From the NCBI GenBank assembly GCA_021789095.1, contig JAJYJX010000044.1, positions 1 to 14,691 of the forward strand: DNA of 14,691 nt. The letters run 5' to 3'. This document shows positions 1 to 6,397 of this stretch, piece by piece. Position 1 is the first letter of the stretch. Each line of letters opens with the position of its first letter. The notes below the pieces were generated by a model. It did no database searches. It saw only the letters and a list, made by a program, of their open reading frames with translations, and was not told the DNA's origin. The stretch is from a bacterium. GTDB lineage: Bacteria > JAMCPX01. The translations under genes and the position numbers were made by a program.

Positions 1-481
1 TGAGAACTACTCAGTGGATATTATATCTTCAATGCTAAAATCCATAGAGGTCCCGGGAGAAGAAGAAGAAAAACTCAGGATACTTGCACTTGCATGTGAA
101 AATGATGCTTATCCGGCATTTGATATAGCAGGCATGAACCGCACTATATTCAATCCCAATGTAAGAATTATACCGGTAAGGTGCCTTGGATCTGTTAATA
201 TTGTATGGATAGCCGATGCACTCTCAAGAGGCATAGATGGGATAATGCTTATTGGATGCAAGTACGGCGATGATTATCAGTGCCATTTTATAAAGGGAAG
301 CGAACTTGCCAACAGAAGAATGGAAAATCTCAAAGAGGTGTTGCAGAGACTTGTTCTCGAGCCTGAAAGGGTTAAGGTTATGGAACTTGCCATTTCAGAT
401 TATGATAAAATACCGACAGTAATGAATGATTTCATGGCAAAGGTTACCGAACTGGGCCCCAATCCATATAAGAGCTTTTAA
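1..481 (+). CDS. qmoB: QmoB C-terminal part (5' end outside the window), MvhD-like iron-sulfur domain
   Basis: The frame is open from base 2 through the left edge, so the GTG at 14 is not taken as the start; this is the 3' end of a longer gene. The visible residues form an MvhD/HdrA-associated 'delta subunit' domain. Cysteines occur in a LACEN segment, in VRCLGS, and in a GCKYGDDYQCH stretch followed by KGSELANRR; in this family such cysteines hold a small iron-sulfur cluster. In QmoB this domain is fused to the C-terminus of an HdrA-like FAD/Fe-S protein, and the ending GPNPYK-x-F fits QmoB as I remember it. QmoABC is the membrane complex linked to APS reductase in dissimilatory sulfate reduction. 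The stop lies 11 bases before qmoC, which has its own AGAGG ribosome site, so the two are co-transcribed. The alternative, a free-standing MvhD subunit of an Hdr/Mvh complex, is less likely because qmoC follows directly. Confidence 0.85.
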   Translation, partial: ENYSVDIISSMLKSIEVPGEEEEKLRILALACENDAYPAFDIAGMNRTIFNPNVRIIPVRCLGSVNIVWIADALSRGIDGIMLIGCKYGDDYQCHFIKGSELANRRMENLKEVLQRLVLEPERVKVMELAISDYDKIPTVMNDFMAKVTELGPNPYKSF

Positions 482-492
482 AAGAGGTAAAC

Positions 493-1662
493 ATGGCTGA
501 TAATGTAATAGAAAGTGATATTGATTTTATAAAAGACGTAACAAGGTTAGGCGGCAGTTCGTTGAAAAAGTGTTATCAATGCGCCACCTGCTCTGTGGTA
601 TGTTCCCTGTCATCGGACGAAAAGCCTTTTCCCCGTAAAGAAATGATATGGGCGCAATGGGGTTTAAAAGACAGGCTTTTGTCCGATCCCGATGTGTGGA
701 GATGCTATCAGTGCGGTGATTGCTCGGTTTATTGTCCAAGAGGGGCGAAGCCTGGAGAGGTTATGGGCGCCATCAGGAATTACAGCTTCAGGCATTATGC
801 GTTTCCAGGTTTTATGGGGAAGGCTCTTGGCAGTGCAAAATACCTGCCTCTGCTTCTTGCCGCACCCGTAATACTGTTTTTGATTATACTTGCACACCTT
901 GGTAATCTGTCATCTGTACCAGCCGGTGATATTGTGTTTGCAAAATTTCTTCCGCATCTCTATGTTGACCCGATCTTTATAACGGTGAGTGTCCTTGTCG
1001 CTGCGGCAACGGCCATTGGCATTACAAGGTTTTGGAAGAATATGAATAAAAATAATCTACAGGGAAAACAGTATGGCAAAACAAGTATAGTGAACAGCAT
1101 TGTATTGGCCGCCGAAGAGGTCTTGACGCATAACAAGTTTAAAAAATGCGATGCTAATAATATAAGGTACTCAGGCCATCTTATAGTATTCTACGGCTTT
1201 CTGGCTTTGTTTGCTGTTACAACGATAGTGTTCTTCGGGTTATATGTGTTCGGGCTTGAACTGCCGCTGAAATTGACAAACCCCGTTAAGATACTCGCGA
1301 ACATCGGCGCAGTTGCACTTATTACAGGGTGTACCATAGCGGTGTATAACAGACTGGTCAGAAAAGATAAATCCGGAGAAAGTTATTATTATGACTGGCT
1401 TTTCCTGATCGTGCTTTATGCAATAGGTATAACGGGTTTGCTTACAGAACTCGTAAGGCTGTCGGGTTATGCATCTGCTGCTTACTGGTCTTATTTTGTT
1501 CACCTTGTTTTAGTGTTTTTCCTTATAGCTTATTTCCCGTATTCAAAATTTGCGCACCTTATCTATAGATTTGCAGCTATTGTCTATGCCAGGTACGCCG
1601 GTTTGAGTGAACCTGTTGCGGAAACAACGTCTGAGACGATAGAAACAAAGAATGTTGCGTAA
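493..1662 (+). CDS. qmoC: QmoC, membrane subunit with HdrC-like ferredoxin domain and cytochrome b-like domain
   Basis: At 389 residues it has the expected QmoC length. Residues 27-37 (CYQCATCSVVC) and 71-81 (CYQCGDCSVYC) are two CX2CX2CX3C motifs. The usual fourth ligand in each is a more distant cysteine or is supplied within this HdrC-type fold, consistent with [4Fe-4S] clusters. From about residue 117 there are roughly six hydrophobic segments (about 117-137, 155-178, 226-252, 266-287, 300-322, 330-349). Histidines 214, 229, 337 and 355 near them are candidate b-heme ligands, as in HdrE/NarI-type cytochromes. This HdrC-HdrE fusion is characteristic of QmoC, which takes electrons from menaquinol and passes them to QmoAB and then APS reductase. 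An AGAGG ribosome site precedes the ATG. HdrDE of methanogens keeps these parts on separate or differently fused proteins, so QmoC is preferred. A short low-complexity acidic/Thr tail ends the protein. Confidence 0.92.
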   Translation: MADNVIESDIDFIKDVTRLGGSSLKKCYQCATCSVVCSLSSDEKPFPRKEMIWAQWGLKDRLLSDPDVWRCYQCGDCSVYCPRGAKPGEVMGAIRNYSFRHYAFPGFMGKALGSAKYLPLLLAAPVILFLIILAHLGNLSSVPAGDIVFAKFLPHLYVDPIFITVSVLVAAATAIGITRFWKNMNKNNLQGKQYGKTSIVNSIVLAAEEVLTHNKFKKCDANNIRYSGHLIVFYGFLALFAVTTIVFFGLYVFGLELPLKLTNPVKILANIGAVALITGCTIAVYNRLVRKDKSGESYYYDWLFLIVLYAIGITGLLTELVRLSGYASAAYWSYFVHLVLVFFLIAYFPYSKFAHLIYRFAAIVYARYAGLSEPVAETTSETIETKNVA

Positions 1663-1751
1663 AGTATCCACTGGCTCAGCCTTGGTATGGATTCCTGTTT
1701 ATTAAGATTAAGGAGAAGAAAAAGGTGAGTTATGAGAAACAATGCTTAACG

Positions 1752-1786
1752 AACAGGGAGGAGTGGGGTACCCAACCGTCCCTGTT
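1752..1786 (+). terminator. Hairpin between qmoC and the permease module, possible terminator or attenuator
   Basis: AACAGGGA at 1752-1759 pairs perfectly with TCCCTGTT at 1779-1786. Inside, TGGG at 1764-1767 pairs with CCCA at 1771-1774 around a 3-base loop. Only a short TTT follows, so it is a weak intrinsic terminator; it could also be a dispersed palindromic repeat unit. It separates the qmo genes from the downstream membrane-protein genes. Confidence 0.45.
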
Positions 1787-1798
1787 TAAATAATGCAT

Positions 1799-1810
1799 TA
1801 TACAGTATAC
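1799..1810 (+). promoter_or_regulatory. TATACAGTATAC palindromic site upstream of module A
   Basis: TATACAGTATA is an 11-base palindrome around a central A. The 12-base string TATACAGTATAC also occurs inside the longer palindrome before module B (10404-10422). It lies 22 bases before the start of small protein A, so it could be an operator, or its TATAC core a -10-like element. No convincing -35 was seen. The regulator is not in the window. Confidence 0.45.
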
Positions 1811-1832
1811 GGGACAGAATAAAACTGAATAA

Positions 1833-2015
1833 ATGAATATCTTAAACTGGATAGCGGATATATCGCAAAGTACAACCCCGGGTAAAGGGTTTCATGCCCA
1901 TTGGCTTTATATTACATTAAGTGTTTTTGCACCTGCGGTAATAGGTGCATTTGTAACATTCTGTATAATGTTGCTGGAAAAAATATTCAAGATACACATA
2001 GGTGGAGGCCATTGA
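1833..2015 (+). CDS. Small one-helix membrane protein A, partner of the TauE/SafE permease
   Basis: A 60-residue protein with one hydrophobic helix at about residues 27-50 and a basic/His-rich tail ending in HIGGGH. It is real by comparison with small protein B (10090-10386). Both have an IAD motif, then an LYxxL segment leading into the helix with P-x-V-x-G, a similar helix exit (KIHI / GIDL), and both sit directly before a TauE/SafE gene. Unlike B, it has no signal peptide. The ATG at 1833 follows an in-frame TAA at 1830-1832, so it is the first possible start; no good ribosome site precedes it. The stop is 3 bases before the permease start, indicating tight co-translation. I do not recognise the family; a structural or regulatory subunit of the transporter is an inference. 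Confidence 0.75.
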   Translation: MNILNWIADISQSTTPGKGFHAHWLYITLSVFAPAVIGAFVTFCIMLLEKIFKIHIGGGH

Positions 2016-2018
2016 AAA

Positions 2019-2978
2019 ATGTTCAACGCATATCTTCCTATTGCCCATGTCCAGGTTAATCTTTTATGGATGCTGGCATTTGGCTTTCTTGTGGGAAGTA
2101 TGGCGGGTTTCTTCGGTGTTGGAGGAGGCTTTCTTATCACACCAATGCTGAATGCTATTTTTGGTGTACCCTATCCTATTGCAGTCGGCTCAAGCCTTTC
2201 CCTGCTTACCGGTATTACAGTAGCTTCAACTATAAGACACAGCAAATATGGTAATATAGATTATAAACTCGGGTTGATAATGATTGCAGGAACCGCCCTC
2301 GGGGTCAATACGGGTGCAAAGCTTCTCACTGAAATCAAAAATTTGCAGAATATTTTATTAATAAGACTTGGATATCACATAGATCTTCTCGAAATAGTAT
2401 TGAGCCTTGCCTATATAGTTATGTTAGGTTTAATCGGATTGTCCATATTCAGAGAGTCACTGAAAACAAGGAAGATGACAAAAGTGGCAGCCATGGGTGC
2501 GCCTGTTTCAGGCGAACCTGAGGCATCAGCGAGTGTGAAAAGAATAAGGGCATTAAAGATTAAACCAATGATCAGTTTTCCTGCGTCCGGCATTTCAGGT
2601 ATTTCCGTGTGGGTAATTGCGGGCATTGCATTTGCAGTCGGGATGCTGAGCGGCTTTATGGGCATTGGCGGCGGATTTATAATGATGCCGGCACTTATAT
2701 ATATCATTGGATGCCCGACAGTTATTGCTGTGGGAACAAGCCTTTTTGGCATCCTTTTTACCGCTGCATATGGGGCATTTACATACTCGCTTCAGGGCAA
2801 TATTGATCTCGTTCTGGTTGTCTCAATCCTTATCAGCTCAGCAATAGGATCTGTTATAGGCGCATCGTTTACAAGAAAAGCCGGAGGGCCGAATGTAAGG
2901 ATGCTCTTCTCATTGATTGCCTTCATTGCTGTCGTAATTGTGGCGGTTAAGCTTGCAATGACCCTTCTCCATACATAA
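2019..2978 (+). CDS. TauE/SafE (TSUP) family membrane permease A
   Basis: A 319-residue polytopic protein with the internal repeat typical of the TSUP family: GFFGVGGGFLITP at about 30-42 and GFMGIGGGFIMMP at about 212-224. Each is followed by an AVG(S/T)SL segment (IAVGSSL 54-60, IAVGTSL 236-242). Two bundles of hydrophobic helices are separated by a hydrophilic loop at about 145-190. TSUP proteins move sulfite, sulfoacetate, sulfonates or other small anions across the inner membrane. Next to qmo, a role in sulfite or sulfate traffic is plausible but not shown by sequence. The start at 2019 lies 3 bases after small protein A, with a GGTGGAGG ribosome site inside the end of that gene. It is paralogous to the permease at 9031-10080 but lacks that protein's extra C-terminal helix. 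Confidence 0.9.
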   Translation: MFNAYLPIAHVQVNLLWMLAFGFLVGSMAGFFGVGGGFLITPMLNAIFGVPYPIAVGSSLSLLTGITVASTIRHSKYGNIDYKLGLIMIAGTALGVNTGAKLLTEIKNLQNILLIRLGYHIDLLEIVLSLAYIVMLGLIGLSIFRESLKTRKMTKVAAMGAPVSGEPEASASVKRIRALKIKPMISFPASGISGISVWVIAGIAFAVGMLSGFMGIGGGFIMMPALIYIIGCPTVIAVGTSLFGILFTAAYGAFTYSLQGNIDLVLVVSILISSAIGSVIGASFTRKAGGPNVRMLFSLIAFIAVVIVAVKLAMTLLHT

Positions 2979-3004
2979 ATTATCTTTAAATTTCAGTTAA
3001 GATA

Positions 3005-3016
3005 GTATACAATTTT
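3005..3016 (+). promoter_or_regulatory. GTATACAATTTT half-site before Pps-like 1
   Basis: The 12-base string GTATACAATTTT is identical to bases 10414-10425, the right half of the palindrome before module B. The left half is not conserved here. It sits 19 bases before the TTG start in a 57-base gap, so it could be a half operator or a -10-like element (TATACA). No clear -35 is seen. Confidence 0.35.
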
Positions 3017-3035
3017 AATAAGAACAGAGGTTTGC

Positions 3036-5558
3036 TTGAAACTGCCAATAAATCTGTTTAAAGAAAAATTATCCCTTGGTAAAATTGTTCTGCAGCAAAA
3101 ATATACCGATTATCTTAAACTATTGTCTGACAACGAGCTCGTTCTAAGGATTATGGCAGAGTTAAAAGAGAAATCATCAGGTGAGGAGGTCTTTGAAATC
3201 GGGTACCTGCGTTTAAATGTGGAAGCAATACTCTCACTTGTAAAAAAGATAACAAACAGGCTAAACAGACTTTCTGAAAATAAATACCAACCCCTTGGCA
3301 GGGTCTATGATAATATTAAATCAAGCATGAACAGCATATTGTCAAGGCGCAAGGATATACCGGTTGATGAGCTGGTCCTGATGTATGGAGATATAGAGAA
3401 GGGGAAGCTCGACAGTGTTGGAGGCAAGAACGCGAACATAGGTGAAATTAAAAACAGACTCGGTTTGCCTGTACCTGAAGGCTTTGTAGTAACGGCTTAT
3501 GCGTATAAGAAGTTCCTCGAGTATAATCAACTTGAGAAGAAAATTCAGTATATGCTGTCAGGACTGGACACAAATGATTTTAAAAATACGGTTACGATAA
3601 GCAAACAGATTCAGGTAATGGTAAGGGATGCCGTTTTAGAGCCGGAGCTTGAACAGGTGATAAAGAACAAGACTCTCCTGTATATAAAAAAGTACGGCAG
3701 TAATGTTTTATTTTCTGTGCGAAGCAGTGCAGTCGGCGAAGGTACAGAGTTCAGCTTTGCAGGCCAGTATTCAACATTCCTTGGTGTGCACGCACATGAT
3801 ATCCCGGTGTACTACAAGGAAATAGTGGCAAGTAAATATGCGCCAAGAGCCCTTTTTTATCTTACCAACAGGGGATTTAAGGAGGATGACATAGCCATGA
3901 GTGTCGGCTGCATGGTTATGATTAATGCAAAATCAAGCGGCGTTATGCACACGATTAATCCAGTTAACCCGCAAAAGAACACGATCGTTATAAACTCAAT
4001 CTGGGGACTTGGTAAATACATTGTCGAAGGCAATATCCAGCCGGATATTTTTGAAGTGTCAAAACAGGAGCACAGCATCATTGAGTCAAAGACAGAACAT
4101 AAGGCACATATGCTTGTTATGAAAGAAAATGATGGTAGTACAACGGAAGATGATGTGCCGGCAGACAAGATGGATGTACCGTCTCTTACTGAAGAACAGC
4201 TGAGGGAGCTTGCGGGTTGTGCAAAGATACTAGAGACCCATTATCAGCATCCTCAGATAGTTGAATGGGCATACGACAAGGATGGAAAGCTTTTTATACT
4301 TCAGACATCTCCACTTATAATGTTCAAACGCAGTATGCCGGATATTCATATAGATACGACAAAGCACAAGCTGCTGGTAAGTGGTGCGGAAACGGCAGCA
4401 GCGGGAATTGGATTCGGCCCTGTCTGCTTTATTGATACAGAAGAAGATATTGTGCATTTCCCCAACGGGGGCATTATGGTTGCAAGGTATTCATCTCCAA
4501 AGTTTGTTAGTGTTATGAACAGGGCGAAAGCAATAGTTACAGAGATAGGAAGTCCAACAGGCCATATGGCAACACTTGCAAGGGAGTTTCAGATTCCGGC
4601 AATAGTGAACGCCGTCAATGCCGCCTCGGTACTCAGGAATGGTATGATGGTGAGCGTGGACGCAGACCATGGATGCATATATGAAGGGTATGTCGAAGAG
4701 CTGGTTAGACAGCCCCATGAGAAAAAGGGCATATTCAGGGATACGCCGGTGTTGGTTATCATGAAAAAGATTCTTGAATATATCACACCTTTGAACCTGA
4801 TAGATCCCTACAGTCCAAATTTCAGCGTAGGTTCCATACGCACACTGCATGATATTATAAGGTTCGCACATCAGGCATCCATGAATGAAATGTTTATTAT
4901 TGCACAGCATGTATCAACTGACAATGTTTCCGCAATGAAACTTAAAACACCATCCCAGTTCGAGATTTATATAATAGATCTGGGGGGGGGACTTAAAGAT
5001 AGTAAAGATATCTCGGAGTCCTCAATCGTATCAATTCCCTTTCTGGCTTTCTGGAAAGGGATTAAACTGGAGCGTATCGACACCAGACCCGTGAATAAAA
5101 ATGGTTTTTTCTCGGTGCTTATGAATACCATGGCAAATCCTCAGTTACAGGAAAGGCTGTACGAGAAAAATCTTGCATTAATAAGCAAGGAGTACATGAA
5201 CTTCAATATAAGAATGGGGTATCACATATCAACCATAGAAGGGCTCTGTACACAAAAAGCAAATGACAACTACATCAGGTTTATTTTTCAGGGCGGCGGC
5301 GCCGACCTTGAACGAAGGATGAAAAGGGCGCAACTCATTGCCGGAATTCTGAAAAAGTATAAGTTCAATGTAAAGCAGACAGAGGATATCGTCAGTGCCA
5401 TATGCACAAAATGCGGCCGGGAAAAATTTGAAATAATCATGGACATGCTGGGAAGGTTGACTATTTACACAAAACAGCTTGATATGCTGATGGCAGGGAA
5501 TGCAGCCATGCTCGATGATTATGTACAAACTTTTTTGAATGAAATTATGCAGATATAA
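3036..5558 (+). CDS. PEP-synthase-like protein 1: ATP-grasp plus phosphohistidine domain with a novel C-terminal domain
   Basis: An 840-residue protein. Residues 1-110 form a helical region shared with Pps-like 2. Residues about 115-430 are the PPDK_N ATP-grasp domain (VGGKNANIGE with K131; SVRSSA with R229; SFAGQY; GLGK; VEW with E410; ILQTSP with Q423). Residues about 445-555 are the swivelling domain with catalytic-type His510 in SPTGHMATLARE. From about 570 the usual PEP/pyruvate TIM barrel is missing. Instead there is an unrecognised domain with HDIIRFAH (605-612), IDLGGGL, NIRMGYH (724-730) and FQGGG. A canonical family member would transfer the beta-phosphate of ATP through His to an acceptor; the acceptor here is unknown. 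The Arg expected in ILQxRP is Ser425, which may weaken ATP binding. The TTG start is supported by an AGAGG site six bases upstream and no nearer ATG until residue 40. It follows the permease and is 12 bases before the YkgJ-type gene. Confidence 0.85.
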   Translation: MKLPINLFKEKLSLGKIVLQQKYTDYLKLLSDNELVLRIMAELKEKSSGEEVFEIGYLRLNVEAILSLVKKITNRLNRLSENKYQPLGRVYDNIKSSMNSILSRRKDIPVDELVLMYGDIEKGKLDSVGGKNANIGEIKNRLGLPVPEGFVVTAYAYKKFLEYNQLEKKIQYMLSGLDTNDFKNTVTISKQIQVMVRDAVLEPELEQVIKNKTLLYIKKYGSNVLFSVRSSAVGEGTEFSFAGQYSTFLGVHAHDIPVYYKEIVASKYAPRALFYLTNRGFKEDDIAMSVGCMVMINAKSSGVMHTINPVNPQKNTIVINSIWGLGKYIVEGNIQPDIFEVSKQEHSIIESKTEHKAHMLVMKENDGSTTEDDVPADKMDVPSLTEEQLRELAGCAKILETHYQHPQIVEWAYDKDGKLFILQTSPLIMFKRSMPDIHIDTTKHKLLVSGAETAAAGIGFGPVCFIDTEEDIVHFPNGGIMVARYSSPKFVSVMNRAKAIVTEIGSPTGHMATLAREFQIPAIVNAVNAASVLRNGMMVSVDADHGCIYEGYVEELVRQPHEKKGIFRDTPVLVIMKKILEYITPLNLIDPYSPNFSVGSIRTLHDIIRFAHQASMNEMFIIAQHVSTDNVSAMKLKTPSQFEIYIIDLGGGLKDSKDISESSIVSIPFLAFWKGIKLERIDTRPVNKNGFFSVLMNTMANPQLQERLYEKNLALISKEYMNFNIRMGYHISTIEGLCTQKANDNYIRFIFQGGGADLERRMKRAQLIAGILKKYKFNVKQTEDIVSAICTKCGREKFEIIMDMLGRLTIYTKQLDMLMAGNAAMLDDYVQTFLNEIMQI

Positions 5559-5570
5559 GAAAGGAACAGT

Positions 5571-6305
5571 ATGAGTATAACACTTTACAGCAAGTTCAGA
5601 TTTTCGTGTCACAAAGGATTAAAGTGCTTCACGAGGTGCTGCAGGAATGTGAACATATTTTTGACGCCTTACGATGTTCTTCGTATGAAGAACAGAACCG
5701 GGGTGCAATCAGACGAATTCCTGAAAAAATATACAAAAGCTCTTGTGAGCAGCAGCTTCAGTTTGCCCGTGGTTCTGCTGAAGATGAAAGATGATGAAGA
5801 TAAATCCTGTCCATTTCTGACAAATGGCGGATGCAGTATATATGAAGATAGGCCGTGGTCCTGCAGGATGTATCCGCTTGATAAGGATATCGAAGACGAT
5901 GAGTACAAACTCATCGTTGGAGAAGACTTCTGTCTTGGGTTAAAAGAAGGTAAGGAGTGGATTGTTGAGGATTGGTTTGAGGATCAGGGCTTGATTCCGT
6001 ATGACACGTATAATCAGCTGTTCAACCAGATTGTCAATGCCGAAAGTAGCTGGGGTAACAAGGTTCCGGACAAATCGGTCATAGATATGTTTTATATGAC
6101 CTGTTACAATATTGATAAATTCAGGGGCTTTGTTTTTAACAGTAGTTTCTTGAATCTTTTTGAGGTGGACGAAGGACTTAAAGAGAGGATCCGGGTTGAC
6201 GATCCGGAACTGCTGAAGTTCGGGTTTAAATGGCTAAGGTTCGGGTTGCTTGGCGAAAAAAATCTTTTGATAAAAGAAAGCGCGCTGAAGAAGAAAAAGA
6301 AATAA
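5571..6305 (+). CDS. YkgJ-type (UPF0153) cysteine-cluster protein
   Basis: A 244-residue soluble protein. Cys13, Cys19, Cys23 and Cys24 form a CX5CX3CC cluster. It is followed by SCPFL (Cys80), GGCSIYEDRPWSCRMYP (Cys88, Cys98) and Cys121. This pattern (CC near the N-terminus, CPFL, then C-x-IY-x-x-RP-x-x-CR) defines the YkgJ family, described as zinc- or iron-chelating; its molecular role is not established. The C-terminal half has no motif I recognise and ends in a lysine-rich tail. An AAGGA site precedes the ATG, and the gene starts 12 bases after Pps-like 1, so it is the last gene of the plus-strand operon. Its presence may mean that a metal or Fe-S centre is handled alongside the module. 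Confidence 0.85.
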   Translation: MSITLYSKFRFSCHKGLKCFTRCCRNVNIFLTPYDVLRMKNRTGVQSDEFLKKYTKALVSSSFSLPVVLLKMKDDEDKSCPFLTNGGCSIYEDRPWSCRMYPLDKDIEDDEYKLIVGEDFCLGLKEGKEWIVEDWFEDQGLIPYDTYNQLFNQIVNAESSWGNKVPDKSVIDMFYMTCYNIDKFRGFVFNSSFLNLFEVDEGLKERIRVDDPELLKFGFKWLRFGLLGEKNLLIKESALKKKKK

Positions 6306-6321
6306 TTCTTACCATGATGTC

Positions 6322-6341
6322 ATTCCCGAGACATCGGGAAT
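6322..6341. terminator. Strong hairpin between convergent genes, dRS3-like repeat unit or bidirectional terminator
   Basis: ATTCCCGA at 6322-6329 and TCGGGAAT at 6334-6341 form a perfect 8-bp stem with a 4-base loop. It has the form ATTCCC-N8-GGGAAT, like the dRS3 repeat of Neisseria, and it is continued by CCAGA as in many dispersed proteobacterial repeats. It lies between converging transcripts where terminators are expected. No T-run follows directly; a T8 tract lies at 6381-6388. Confidence 0.5.
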
Positions 6342-6397
6342 CCAGATTTCCATTCAGGGTGTAAGTCTTAAAGACAGTAATTTTTTTTGGTTAAGTC

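Noticed and set aside
14-481. GTG at 14 as the start of an independent 155-residue protein
   Set aside because: The frame is open to the left edge, no ribosome site is visible, and the domain is normally the C-terminal end of QmoB when followed by qmoC.
493-1662. HdrDE-type heterodisulfide reductase subunit or DsrM/NarI-like cytochrome instead of QmoC
   Set aside because: The order, ferredoxin domain at the N-terminus fused to a cytochrome b-like membrane domain, and the upstream QmoB-type partner fit QmoC best.
1725-1793. A 23-codon GTG-start ORF after AAGGAG
   Set aside because: Too short to support as a gene; it runs through a hairpin and has no paralogue before module B. It is kept only as a possible leader in the findings.
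4491-4910. Minus-strand open frame of 139 codons
   Set aside because: Antisense to the phosphohistidine and C-terminal domains of Pps-like 1; no motifs of its own.
3036-5558. Ordinary PEP synthase (ppsA) or pyruvate phosphate dikinase (ppdK)
   Set aside because: The C-terminal PEP/pyruvate TIM barrel and its signature residues are missing and replaced by an unrelated domain; no gene symbol was assigned to any of the three copies.
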